A stretch of DNA of 64,000 nt, taken from the NCBI RefSeq assembly GCF_030757795.1, contig NZ_JAUQWH010000032.1:1-64000 (forward strand). Reading direction: 5' to 3'. This document shows positions 47,358 through 55,881 of the stretch, one piece after another. This DNA comes from Actinoplanes oryzae. GTDB taxonomy: Bacteria > Actinomycetota > Actinomycetes > Mycobacteriales > Micromonosporaceae. Numbering within the stretch: position 1 is the first letter of the stretch; each line of letters opens with the position of its first letter. Position numbers and translations under genes: made by a program. The notes under the pieces were generated by a model. The model was not told where the DNA came from. It did no database searches and was given only the letters and a program-made list of their open reading frames with translations.

Positions 47358-49468
47358 AACGACTCCTCGCCATCCTGCTGCCCGCCCTCCTGGGATTCGG
47401 CGCCGCGCCTGCCTTCGCCGCCACCACGGGCGCGATCGTCAGCGCGGCCACGGGCAAATGCCTCGACGTGACCGACGGGAGCACCGCCAACGGCACGCTG
47501 CCGCAGATGTGGTCGTGCGCGTCCGGGCCGCATCAGACCTGGACGTACGGGGACGATCTCTCGCTGCGCGGCCTGGGCAAGTGCCTGGACGTCGCCGGCG
47601 GCGCCACGAACGACGGCGCTGTCGTGCATCTGTGGGACTGCTACAGCGGGCTCACCTCGCAGCAGTGGACCTCCACCGCGGCCGGCGACCTCGTGAACGT
47701 CAAGGCGGACAAGTGCCTCGACGTGATCGGCGCCTCGACGGCGAACGGCGCGAAACTGCAGCTGTGGACCTGCTCGGGCGGCGGCAATCAGAAGTGGACC
47801 GGCCTCACCGCCGCCCCGGAATCGCCCTTCGGCCCGAACGTCACCGTCTTCGACCCGTCGATGCCGGCGGCGACGATCCAGGCCAAGCTGAACCAGATCT
47901 TCACCGCGCAGGTCACCAATCAGTTCGGCACGCAACGCTACGCGGTGCTGTTCAAGCCGGGCACCTATGACGTCGACGCCAACGTCGGCTTCTTCACCCA
48001 GGTCGCCGGGCTCGGGCTCACCCCGGACCAGGTGACGATCAACGGCCACGTGCACGCCGAGGCCGACTGGTGGCCGGACGGGTCGCAGAACGCGACGCAG
48101 AACTTCTGGCGCTCCGCCGAGGGGCTCTCCGTGACGCCGGGCGACGGGCTCGACCGGTGGGCGGTGTCGCAGGCGGCCCCCTACCGGCGGATGCACGTAC
48201 GCGGGAATCTGGCCCTGTCCGACGGCGGCTGGTCGTCCGGCGGCTTCCTGGCCGACACGAGGATCGACGGGCAGATCCAGTCGGGCTCGCAGCAGCAGTG
48301 GCTGACCCGCAACGCGCAGATGGGCAGCTGGTCCGGCTCGAACTGGAACCAGGTCTTCGTCGGCGCGCAGGGTGCCCCGGCGAACTCGTTCCCGAGCCCG
48401 CCCTACACGACCGTCGCGCAGGCGCCGAAGGTCGCGGAGAAGCCCTACCTGTACGTCGACGGGACAGGCGGCTACCAGGTCTTCGTCCCGTCCGTGCGCT
48501 CGAACAGCACGGGCACGACGTGGGCGTCCGGCTCGCCGCAGGGCACGTCGCTGCCGCTGAGCACCTTCTACGTCGTCAAGCCGGGCGACACGTCGGCCAC
48601 GATCAACGCGGCGCTGGCGGCGGGCAGGAACCTGCTCGTGACCCCGGCGACGTACCACCTGTCGGCGCCGCTGAACGTGACGCGCGCCAACACGGTCATT
48701 CTCGGTCTCGGGCTGGCGACCTTCATCCCCGACAACGGGGTGACCGCCGTCAATGTGGCGGACGTCGACGGCGTCCGCGTGGCCGGCCTGCTCATCGACG
48801 CGGGAACGACCAATTCCCCGGTGCTCATGGAGGTCGGCCCGGCGGGTTCATCGGCTGATCACAGCGCGAACCCGACCGTACTGTCGGACGTGTTCTTCCG
48901 CATCGGCGGCTCCATCGCCGGCCGGGCGAGCGTGTCGCTGCGCATCAACAGCGACGACGTCATCGGCGACCACGCCTGGATCTGGCGCGCAGACCACGGC
49001 AACGGCGGCACGGTGGGCTGGACGGTCAACACGGCCGCGAACGGCTTGGTGGTGAACGGCGACGACGTCACGTTCTACGGGCTGTTCGTCGAGCATTATC
49101 AGCAGTACCAGACGATCTGGAACGGCGAGAACGGCCGGACGTACTTCTACCAGAACGAGATGCCGTACGACCCGCCGAACCAGGCCGCGTACATGAACGG
49201 CGGCACGCAGGGCTGGGCCGCCTACAAGGTGGCCGACTCGGTGACCAGTCACCAGGCGTGGGGTCTGGGCAGTTACGCCTACTTCAACGTCAATCCCGCC
49301 GTGGTGAACGCCCGGGCCTTCGAGGTGCCGGCCAAGCCGGGCATCACGTTCACCGACATGGTGACGGTCTCGCTCGGCGGCACCGGCACGATCTCCCGCG
49401 TGATCAACGCCAAGGGCAACGCCGTCAACAGCGGTCACCAGGTCGAATATCTGGTCAGCGGCCCGTGA
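47354..49468 (+). CDS. Secreted ricin-B lectin plus parallel beta-helix protein
   Basis: 704 residues. Signal peptide 1-23. About 25-150 is a ricin-type beta-trefoil with three GKCLDV...W repeats (TGKCLDVTDGSTANGT, GKCLDVAGGATNDG, DKCLDVIGASTANGAKLQLW) for carbohydrate binding. From about 155 a pectate-lyase-like beta-helix (VLFKPGTYDVDANVGFFTQVAGLG, INAALAAGRNLLVTPATYHL) runs to the end; related Streptomyces proteins are often mislabelled adenylyl cyclase. It likely works with the lyase encoded upstream. Confidence 0.82.
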   Translation: MKRLLAILLPALLGFGAAPAFAATTGAIVSAATGKCLDVTDGSTANGTLPQMWSCASGPHQTWTYGDDLSLRGLGKCLDVAGGATNDGAVVHLWDCYSGLTSQQWTSTAAGDLVNVKADKCLDVIGASTANGAKLQLWTCSGGGNQKWTGLTAAPESPFGPNVTVFDPSMPAATIQAKLNQIFTAQVTNQFGTQRYAVLFKPGTYDVDANVGFFTQVAGLGLTPDQVTINGHVHAEADWWPDGSQNATQNFWRSAEGLSVTPGDGLDRWAVSQAAPYRRMHVRGNLALSDGGWSSGGFLADTRIDGQIQSGSQQQWLTRNAQMGSWSGSNWNQVFVGAQGAPANSFPSPPYTTVAQAPKVAEKPYLYVDGTGGYQVFVPSVRSNSTGTTWASGSPQGTSLPLSTFYVVKPGDTSATINAALAAGRNLLVTPATYHLSAPLNVTRANTVILGLGLATFIPDNGVTAVNVADVDGVRVAGLLIDAGTTNSPVLMEVGPAGSSADHSANPTVLSDVFFRIGGSIAGRASVSLRINSDDVIGDHAWIWRADHGNGGTVGWTVNTAANGLVVNGDDVTFYGLFVEHYQQYQTIWNGENGRTYFYQNEMPYDPPNQAAYMNGGTQGWAAYKVADSVTSHQAWGLGSYAYFNVNPAVVNARAFEVPAKPGITFTDMVTVSLGGTGTISRVINAKGNAVNSGHQVEYLVSGP

Positions 49469-49473
49469 GCAGC

Positions 49474-49509
49474 GGAGGGGTGGGCGGCCCTGCCGGGGCT
49501 CACCCCTCC
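49474..49509. terminator. Hairpin overlapping the PEBP gene stop codon
   Basis: GGAGGGGTG (49474-49482) and CACCCCTCC (49501-49509) form a perfect 9-bp stem between two convergent genes; the right arm includes two bases of the stop codon of the minus-strand gene. Confidence 0.65.
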
Positions 49510-50057
49510 TGCGTGCCCTCGAGGCAGCCGCGGGCGAGGACGTGACCCTCGACCGCGGCGGTCAGCCCGGCGAAGCTCGTGACCCGGGGCAGCACTTCGT
49601 CGAGGGCGTACACGTGGAAGCCGTACCGGTGGACGCCGTGGCCCGGCAGGGCGCGCGGCCCCGCGTAGCCGGTGCGCCCCTGGAAGGCCGGCACCCACGT
49701 GACGTGCGGGTTGTCCGGCGTGAGGGCGCCCTCGGCGAAGTCGGTGCTGCCGGGGTCCAGCAAGGCGATCATGTGCAGGACCGGGCGCCGCAGCGGCACG
49801 TCCGGGTCCTCCATGATCAGCAGGAGCTGCGCGGTGGCGGCGGGCAGGCCGGCGACAGTGAGCTGCGGGGACAGGTTGTCGCCGCGGCCCGGGCCGGCCT
49901 GCCGGGTGCCGATCGGGCCGCCCGGCTCGAACGAGGCGCTGGTCACCTCGATCGTGGCCGGTGCGGCGTAGGGCGGCAGCGCGCGGACGCTGAGCGCCGG
50001 GTCGGCCCGCCGCGACCGCAGCAGCCGGCCCAGCGGCCGGACGGCTCTCTCCAGCAT
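49500..50057 (-). CDS. YbhB/YbcL family PEBP-like protein
   Basis: 185 residues from ATG 50057, with a full Shine-Dalgarno GGAGGTGA 8 nt upstream (ATG 50066 and GTG 50063 lie inside it). Phosphatidylethanolamine-binding-protein fold: GDNLSPQLTVAGLPA, LIMEDPDVPLRRPVLHMI and HRYGFHVYALDE. Bacterial members bind small ligands or act as inhibitors; role here unknown. Confidence 0.88.
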   Translation of the reverse strand: MLERAVRPLGRLLRSRRADPALSVRALPPYAAPATIEVTSASFEPGGPIGTRQAGPGRGDNLSPQLTVAGLPAATAQLLLIMEDPDVPLRRPVLHMIALLDPGSTDFAEGALTPDNPHVTWVPAFQGRTGYAGPRALPGHGVHRYGFHVYALDEVLPRVTSFAGLTAAVEGHVLARGCLEGTQEG

Positions 50058-50113
50058 GCTCACCATCACCTCCGAAGATCGGCACCCGGAGCGTACGCCG
50101 CGCCGGCCGCCGG

Positions 50114-50860
50114 TCAGCGGCCCAGGGCGGCGAGGGCGTGGGAGAGGGCGCCGAGCAGCTGGTCGTACGTGCCGTCGGTGGCCGCGTGGCGCAGCGGCTT
50201 GACCCGGTCGACCGTGATCTCCGCCGGGGTGGGGTCGGTGGCGAGCAGGGCGACCGACTCCGCGATGAAGTCGGCGAGCGGCATCGCGGTCGGGCTGTCC
50301 GTGCCGCCCGGCATGAGCTCCGTGGCGACCTCCGGCGGGATCAGCTCGGCCACCTCGACGCCGGTGCCGTCGAGCTGCTTGCGCAGCGACTCGGTGTACG
50401 AGTGGACGGCCGCCTTCGTGGCGCCGTACGCCGGGGTGAGCGGGAACGGCACGTACGCCAGGCCGGACGACACCGTGACGATGGTGCCCGCGCCGCGCCG
50501 CAGGAAGTGCGGGGTGAACGCGTCGACGACCCGGATGGTGCCGAGCAGGTTGGTGTCGATCGTGCGCTCGGCCGTGGCGAAGTGGGCCGGGTCGCGCAGG
50601 TCCTCCGCGACCATGATGCCCGACATGGTGATCACCGCGGACAGGTCCGGGTGCTTGTCGAGGACGGCGTCCCGGGCGCGCGCCACGGAGGCGGCGTCGG
50701 TGACGTCGATCTCGACGGCGTCGAAGGAGTCCGCGAGCTTGGCGACGCTGCGGCCGCCGGCGATGACGCGGCTGCCCGCCTCGGTGAGGGCCCGGGCGAG
50801 GGCGAGGCCGATGCCCGAGGTGGCGCCGGGGATGAAGACGGTGCTGGTGGTGATGTCCAT
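50114..50860 (-). CDS. Short-chain dehydrogenase/reductase
   Basis: 248 residues. Cofactor loop PGATSGIGLALA, SGIMV (NAG-like), catalytic Ser in TVSSGLAY and YGATK (Tyr-Lys). DltE/YbbO-like SDR group with NAD(P). Its start codon is preceded by a perfect 14-bp inverted repeat that buries the weak GAGG ribosome-binding site, suggesting tight control. Confidence 0.9.
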   Translation of the reverse strand: MDITTSTVFIPGATSGIGLALARALTEAGSRVIAGGRSVAKLADSFDAVEIDVTDAASVARARDAVLDKHPDLSAVITMSGIMVAEDLRDPAHFATAERTIDTNLLGTIRVVDAFTPHFLRRGAGTIVTVSSGLAYVPFPLTPAYGATKAAVHSYTESLRKQLDGTGVEVAELIPPEVATELMPGGTDSPTAMPLADFIAESVALLATDPTPAEITVDRVKPLRHAATDGTYDQLLGALSHALAALGR

Positions 50861-50861
50861 G

Positions 50862-50893
50862 CATCCAGCCTCGGCCGCCGCCGAGGCTGGATG
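50862..50893. promoter_or_regulatory. Perfect 14-bp inverted repeat immediately upstream of the SDR start
   Basis: CATCCAGCCTCGGC and GCCGAGGCTGGATG are exact complements with a 4-nt loop, ending 1 nt before the SDR ATG. In mRNA it would form a very stable hairpin hiding the GAGG site; in DNA it is a long operator. An 8-bp palindrome AAGGCCTT follows at 50894. Confidence 0.8.
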
Positions 50894-50905
50894 AAGGCCT
50901 TCCCT

Positions 50906-50930
50906 ACCCGGGGACAGGTTGTCCCCGGGT
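50906..50930 (-). terminator. 11-bp hairpin after the ABC permease
   Basis: ACCCGGGGACA / TGTCCCCGGGT, a perfect stem with a 3-nt loop, 5 bp beyond the permease stop on the minus strand. Reads best as the terminator of the RHH-DUF4097-ABC operon, but could be a second operator for the SDR gene. Confidence 0.65.
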
Positions 50931-50934
50931 GCGC

Positions 50935-51708
50935 TCACAGGCGGTTGTAGCGGTGCCGCGCCCACAGGTAGCCGGCCAGGGCGATGCCCGCGCTCCACGC
51001 AGCCGCGGCGAGGATGTGGCTGCCCGCCGGGGCGCCGGTGAGCAGCGCGCGCAGTGCCTCCATGACCGGGGTGAAGGGCTGGTGCTCGGCGAACTGGCGC
51101 AGGCCCGCCGGCATCGTGTCGGTGGGGACGAAGCCGCTGCCCAGGAAGGGGAGCAGGGTCAGCGGCATCGGGGTGTTGCTGGCCTCCTCGACGCTGCGGG
51201 CGGCCAGGCCGAGGGCGACCGAGAGCCAGGTGATCGCGAAGGTCGTCATGAGCAGGACGGCGGCGACGCCGAGCCAGGCGGCCGGGCCGGCGCCGGTGCG
51301 GAAGCCGAGGGCCAGGGCGGTGGCGAGGACGATCAGCAGGCCGATGGTGGTCTGGATGAGGCTGCCCACGACGTGGCCGGTGAGGATCGAGACGCGGGCG
51401 ATGGCCATCGTGCGGAAGCGGGCGACGATGCCCTCGGTCATGTCCGAGGCGACCGAGATCGCGGTGCCCGTGGCGCCCCCGGCGACGGTCATGACCAGCA
51501 CGCCCGGCACCAGGTAGGCCAGGTAGCCGGCCCGGTCGCCGCCGAGCCCGGCCCCGATCGTGCCGCCGAGGACGTACGTGAACAGCAGCAGGAAGATGAT
51601 CGGCAGCGCCGCCAGCATGAGCGTCAGCGACGGGTAGCGGAGCATCCGTTTGAGGTTGCGGCGCAGCATGGTGTTCGAGTCGCGCACCGCGTAGGTGAGA
51701 GCGGTCAT
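50935..51708 (-). CDS. ABC-2 type exporter permease
   Basis: 257 residues from ATG 51708. Six membrane helices in the DrrB/NodJ pattern; EGIVARFRTMAIARVSILTGHVVGSLIQTTIG (read in parts) is the family signature between helices 2 and 3, and PFTPVMEALRALL near the end. Exports a hydrophobic molecule or drug with the ATPase; ATGA overlap. Confidence 0.93.
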   Translation of the reverse strand: MTALTYAVRDSNTMLRRNLKRMLRYPSLTLMLAALPIIFLLLFTYVLGGTIGAGLGGDRAGYLAYLVPGVLVMTVAGGATGTAISVASDMTEGIVARFRTMAIARVSILTGHVVGSLIQTTIGLLIVLATALALGFRTGAGPAAWLGVAAVLLMTTFAITWLSVALGLAARSVEEASNTPMPLTLLPFLGSGFVPTDTMPAGLRQFAEHQPFTPVMEALRALLTGAPAGSHILAAAAWSAGIALAGYLWARHRYNRL

Positions 51709-52622
51709 AGGGCAGGCTCCTGCGAGGTGAGGGCGAGGAAGACGTCGTCGAGATCGGGGGTGTGCACGGCGAGCGACGCCAGCTCCGCCCCGACTTGATC
51801 CAATGTGGACATTAGGAGCCGCAGGGAGTGCACGCTGCCGTCGCCGGGGACCTCCAGGTCGAGGGAGTCCGCGGGCACGGCCAGCCCGAGCGCCGCCGCC
51901 GCGGTGCGCAGCGCCCGGTCGTCCGCGAAGGTCAGGGTCACGTGGCCGCCGGGGACCAGCCGCTTGAGCTCGCCGGGCGTGCCCTCGGCGGCGATCCGGC
52001 CCTGGTGCAGCACGGCGATGCGCCCGGCGAGCTGGTCGGCCTCCTCCAGGTACTGCGTGGTGAGGAAGACGGTGGTGCCCCCGGCGGCCAGCCCGCGGAT
52101 CGTCTCCCACAGCATGCGGCGGGCCCGCGGGTCGAGGCCGGTCGTCGGCTCGTCGAGGAAGATCACCCGGGGCGTCGCGACCAGCCCCATCGCGATGTCC
52201 AGGCGCCGCCGCATGCCGCCGGAGTACGTCTGGGCCGGCCGGCGCGCCGCCTCGCGCAGGTCGAACTGGTCGATCAGCTCCGCGACCCGCGCCCGCCCGG
52301 CGCGGCGCCCGAGGTGGTTGAGGTCGGCCATGAGCGCCAGGTTCTCCTCGGCGGTGAGCAGCTGGTCGATCGCCACGAACTGCCCGGTGACGCCGATGGC
52401 CGCGCGCACGGCGCCGGGGTCGGTGCGCGGGTCGGCCCCGGCGACGCGGACCTCACCCGCGTCGGGGCGCACCAGCGTGGTGAGGATGCCGACGGTCGTG
52501 GTCTTGCCCGCGCCGTTCGGGCCGAGCAGGGCGAACACCGCGCCCTCCGGCACGTCGAGGTCGATGCCGCCGAGGACGGTCGTCGCCCCGTACGCCTTCC
52601 GCAGCCCCCGCACCCGGATCAC
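51705..52622 (-). CDS. ABC transporter ATPase, DrrA type
   Basis: 305 residues from GTG 52622, overlapping DUF4097 and permease genes by 4 bp each. Walker A GPNGAGKTTT, signature YSGGMRRRL, Walker B VIFLDEPTTGLD, and a DrrA-like C-terminal domain of about 80 residues. With the permease it forms an exporter, typically of antibiotics or lipids; overlap with RHH and DUF4097 genes suggests stress-linked control. Confidence 0.95.
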   Translation of the reverse strand: MIRVRGLRKAYGATTVLGGIDLDVPEGAVFALLGPNGAGKTTTVGILTTLVRPDAGEVRVAGADPRTDPGAVRAAIGVTGQFVAIDQLLTAEENLALMADLNHLGRRAGRARVAELIDQFDLREAARRPAQTYSGGMRRRLDIAMGLVATPRVIFLDEPTTGLDPRARRMLWETIRGLAAGGTTVFLTTQYLEEADQLAGRIAVLHQGRIAAEGTPGELKRLVPGGHVTLTFADDRALRTAAAALGLAVPADSLDLEVPGDGSVHSLRLLMSTLDQVGAELASLAVHTPDLDDVFLALTSQEPAL

Positions 52623-53500
52623 GAGAGGGCCCGCACGATGTCGATGTTGCCCATGGACGTGCGCGCCCGGACCTGGACCGCCCGCTCGCCGCGCTCCGGT
52701 TCGCCGATCTGCTCGAGCTCGCTGCGCACCTTGCCGAAGTGGGTGTGCAGGTCCAGGTGCGCGGCGGTGCCCTGCGCGACGCCGATGTGCAGCGAGCCCG
52801 CGGCGGTCTGCAGCGAGACGGTGCCGGCGACGACCTCCTCCAGGCGCACGCTGCCGTTGGCCGTCGTCACGGTGACGTCGTCGCCCGCCCGGTGGACGGT
52901 GATGTCGCCGTTGGCGTTGCTGACCTTCAGGGCGCCGTCGACCCGGCCGATGCCGGTGAAGCCGTTGGAATTCTTCACGGTCGCGCCCGCGTGCAGACGG
53001 CCCGCCTCGACGCGGCCGGTCGCGGTGCTGATCCGCACGTCGCCCGCCGCCTCGCCGAGGCGCACCCCGCCGGCGGCCGTGGTCACCTGCAGCGAGCCGG
53101 TGCGCTCCAGGGCGACGTCGCCGGTGGCGGTCTTCACCGTGACGTCGCCGAGCGTGCCGGTCGCGTCGACGCCGCCGAGCGCGGAGGTGGCGTGCACCCG
53201 CGAGCCGGCCGGGAGGGCGATCTCCACCTCGATCGCGCCGGGCTTGCCGAACAGCGCGATGGCCCGGGTCTTGGGGGAGCGGACGAGCAGGCTGCCGTCC
53301 GCATACTCCACCTTGGTCTGCTCGGCGGCCTGCCGGTCGCGGTCGGAGGCCGGGTTGCGGGGGCGCACCTCGACGATCGTGTCGGGGCGCTCGGTGGCGG
53401 CGATGCGCACCTCGGCGACGTTGAGGTCGAGGGTGGCGGTGATCGGGCGAGGGGTGTCGAAGGTGGTCACGAGGAGTCCTTCCGGGAGCGGGGTGGTCAT
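52619..53500 (-). CDS. DUF4097 beta-helix protein
   Basis: 293 residues without a signal peptide or membrane segment. Repeating short beta strands of the DUF4097 (YvlB-like) type: VRIAATERPDTIVEVRPRN, GGVDATGTLGDVTVKTATGDVALERTGSLQVTTAAGGVRL, KVSNANGDITVHRAGDDVTVTTANGSVRLEEV (read in parts), about nine turns. Such proteins often sit with anti-sigma or RHH regulators and exporters in actinomycetes; the molecular role is unknown. Overlaps genes on both sides. Confidence 0.88.
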   Translation of the reverse strand: MTTPLPEGLLVTTFDTPRPITATLDLNVAEVRIAATERPDTIVEVRPRNPASDRDRQAAEQTKVEYADGSLLVRSPKTRAIALFGKPGAIEVEIALPAGSRVHATSALGGVDATGTLGDVTVKTATGDVALERTGSLQVTTAAGGVRLGEAAGDVRISTATGRVEAGRLHAGATVKNSNGFTGIGRVDGALKVSNANGDITVHRAGDDVTVTTANGSVRLEEVVAGTVSLQTAAGSLHIGVAQGTAAHLDLHTHFGKVRSELEQIGEPERGERAVQVRARTSMGNIDIVRALS

Positions 53501-53997
53501 CGGGCCCAGCCGGTGAAGTGCTGGCCGGACCAGGGCGTGGACGTGGCCGGAGGCCGGGGCGGCTGCTGGACCGCGGCCGTGGCGGCGCGGACCAGCCAGG
53601 CGTTGACGGAGAGCCCGTCGCGGGCGGCGGCCTCCTCGATGCGGCCCTTGAGCTGGTCGGGGAGCCGGAAGTTGATGCGCGAGACCGTGCCGTCGTCCGG
53701 CTCGGGCGCCGCGGGTGGTGCCGGGGTGGCGCCACCGTGTGCCTCCGGCGGCGCCGGTGGTGCCACGACCACGAAGTCGAACTCGCCGGAGCGCATCCGC
53801 AGCTCCACCGAGCCCGGCGCGAGCTCACGGGTGATCTCGTCGGCCGCGGTGGACAGGGCGTCGAGGACGGCCAGCCGGAAGGCCGATTCCAGCGGGGTGG
53901 TGAGCCGCTCCGCCAGCGCCCTGGTGTCGGGGCCGCCGAGCTCGGCGGCGTTGGCCAGCTCCTCCCGCAGGCGGGAGACGTATGCCGTGAGGTCCAT
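53497..53997 (-). CDS. Ribbon-helix-helix regulator (HicB/Arc-like)
   Basis: 166 residues. About 110 N-terminal residues, including a Pro/Ala linker, precede a C-terminal ribbon-helix-helix: SRINFRLPDQLKGRIEEAAARDGLSVNAWLVRAATAAV (read in parts). No toxin gene is adjacent, so it is probably an autoregulator of the exporter operon rather than an antitoxin. Three 11-bp repeats lie at its start codon. Confidence 0.82.
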   Translation of the reverse strand: MDLTAYVSRLREELANAAELGGPDTRALAERLTTPLESAFRLAVLDALSTAADEITRELAPGSVELRMRSGEFDFVVVAPPAPPEAHGGATPAPPAAPEPDDGTVSRINFRLPDQLKGRIEEAAARDGLSVNAWLVRAATAAVQQPPRPPATSTPWSGQHFTGWAR

Positions 53998-54026
53998 GGC
54001 GCCACTATGGCACCTTTATGGCGCCA
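53997..54026. promoter_or_regulatory. Triple 11-bp direct repeat, operator of the RHH operon
   Basis: TGGCGCCACTA (53997-54007), TGGCACCTTTA (54008-54018) and TGGCGCCA (54019-54026) start exactly 11 bp apart, one helical turn. TGGCGCCA is itself palindromic. RHH proteins bind such phased sites cooperatively as dimers of dimers. The first copy covers the start codon. Confidence 0.7.
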
Positions 54027-54136
54027 TGGCAAGCCATCAGGGTGCCACGCGATCCGAAACCGGCGGAGATGTATCTGGAGCGCAGATCAACCCGTCTGTC
54101 CGAGGCACCCACCGGTAGACACACGGGAGGACCGGT

Positions 54137-55867
54137 ATGCAACGCAATCCTGCCCGCCTCTCCGCGCGCGGACCGATCGACGCGGAGAACGGCTTCCCCC
54201 GCTGGTACAAGGACGCCGCGGGCCGGCGCCTCGAGCTGGCGACCGACCCACGCGACCCGAACACCCAGGCCATGGGCGACCTGCCCGATCCGCTCGCGCC
54301 GGTGAGCTTCCCCGGCAACTTCCCCGACGAAGCGTTCTACTTCCTCGCCGAGGCCGAGATGCCGGTGGCGGGCGGGGCCCGGCCCGGCCGCGCCCGGCTG
54401 GTGCTCGCCCTCGAGGCCGCCTTCGCCACCGAGGTGGTGGCCGACGGCCAGCAGCAGGTCTTCGCGCGCGTCCGGGTCCGCCTCGACGGCGGTGTCCCCG
54501 GTGCGCTCTACACCTTCACCCATCCGTACGGGCAGACCGACCCGCTGCCCGCCGACGAGAACGGCCGCGTCTTCGTCACCGAGGACATCGGCGCCGGCGC
54601 CGGGCTCTTCGACGTCGCCGTGGCCGACGGGGAGGTGGCGCCGTTCCTGACGTGGAGCGCCGACGCCCCGCCCGGTTACGTGGGCGACGGCGCCACCGAG
54701 CACACGATCACCGGCAGCCCGCTCGGCACGAACTTCTTCCGCGTCGAGGGCCCCGGGGTGGGCGGTCTGGCCGGTCCCGACCCCGCCGACCCCACCAACC
54801 CGGACAAGATCTTCACCGACCTCTTCACGGTGCAGGGGCGCCTGGCCACCCGGGTCGGCGCCGAGGTGACCCGGGCCGTCTACTCGCGCAACGCGGGCGC
54901 GATCGTGCTCGACGTCTTCGCCACCAGCGAGCCGGGGCAGACCCTGCGCGCCGCCGGCACCACGCTGACCGGGGCGGACGGGCGCTACCACACCCGGGCC
55001 GCCGTGGGGGAGGTGCCGGCGACGCTGACCGTGGTCAACGCCACCGACCAGCCGCCCACCAGCGCGGAGGCCGTGGTGACCGACGCGGTGACCGTCACCG
55101 TGGCGGACTACGACACCGCCCAGCGCCAGCTCACCGTCGAGGCCGCGTCCAGCGACCTCGAGGACATCCCGGAGCTCGTGGTCACCGGATTCGGCCCGCT
55201 GACCGACGGCAAGCAGATCTTCGACGAGCTGGACGCGCCGCCCGCGGTCGTCGAGGTCGTCTCCGCGCACGGCGGCTCCGCGCGGCGGCACGTGCTCGTG
55301 ACCGGCCCGGCCGGCCCCGGCGACCCGGTCACCGCGCTCGCCGGCCAGGACAGCATCGTGGCGGCCGGCGCGACCGTCACGCTCGACGGGACGGCCAGCC
55401 TCGGCGCCGGCCTGACCTTCCTGTGGGAGCAGATCGACGGGACGCCGGTGCAGCTCACCGACGCCGACCGGGCGCGCGCCACGTTCGTCGCCCCGGCGAC
55501 GGGCGCGGTCGAGTTCCGGCTCACCGTCCAGGGCGCCGGCGGCACCGCCGTGGACACCGTGTCGATCCAGGTGGACCCGGCCGGGCCCATCGTGGACACG
55601 CTCGCCGTCAACGAGGCCGAGTTCCGCACCGCCTCGGGGCGCTGGCGGCTGCGGGGCACGGCCACCGCGCCGCTGCCCGACGTCGTCACCGCCGCCCTCG
55701 ACGGGGTGGAGATCGGCAGCGCCCCGGCCGACGCCCTGCACGAGTGGGACATCCGCCGCACCGTGATCCCCGGCGAGCCCGGGCTCACCCCGTCGGCGGG
55801 CGACCAGGTCCTCCTCACCTCCAGCCGCGGCGGGTCCACCACCGTGCCCGTGACCGTCCGCACCTAG
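54137..55867 (+). CDS. PKD/K319-like protein of the multicopper-oxidase cassette
   Basis: 576 residues, GGGAGGA 5 nt before the ATG. No signal peptide or membrane helix, so cytosolic unless exported otherwise. Residues about 1-270 are uncharacterised (FPRWYKDAAGRRLELATDP, EAFYFLAEAEMPV, TGSPLGTNFFRVEGPGVGG). About 395-490 is a PKD/Ig-like domain (ALAGQDSIVAAGATVTLDGTAS, LTFLWEQIDGTPVQLTDADRARATFVAP, in parts), then another beta domain. Likely a carbohydrate- or mineral-contacting or scaffold protein (inference). Confidence 0.72.
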   Translation: MQRNPARLSARGPIDAENGFPRWYKDAAGRRLELATDPRDPNTQAMGDLPDPLAPVSFPGNFPDEAFYFLAEAEMPVAGGARPGRARLVLALEAAFATEVVADGQQQVFARVRVRLDGGVPGALYTFTHPYGQTDPLPADENGRVFVTEDIGAGAGLFDVAVADGEVAPFLTWSADAPPGYVGDGATEHTITGSPLGTNFFRVEGPGVGGLAGPDPADPTNPDKIFTDLFTVQGRLATRVGAEVTRAVYSRNAGAIVLDVFATSEPGQTLRAAGTTLTGADGRYHTRAAVGEVPATLTVVNATDQPPTSAEAVVTDAVTVTVADYDTAQRQLTVEAASSDLEDIPELVVTGFGPLTDGKQIFDELDAPPAVVEVVSAHGGSARRHVLVTGPAGPGDPVTALAGQDSIVAAGATVTLDGTASLGAGLTFLWEQIDGTPVQLTDADRARATFVAPATGAVEFRLTVQGAGGTAVDTVSIQVDPAGPIVDTLAVNEAEFRTASGRWRLRGTATAPLPDVVTAALDGVEIGSAPADALHEWDIRRTVIPGEPGLTPSAGDQVLLTSSRGGSTTVPVTVRT

Positions 55868-55881
55868 AAGGGCGCAGCATC

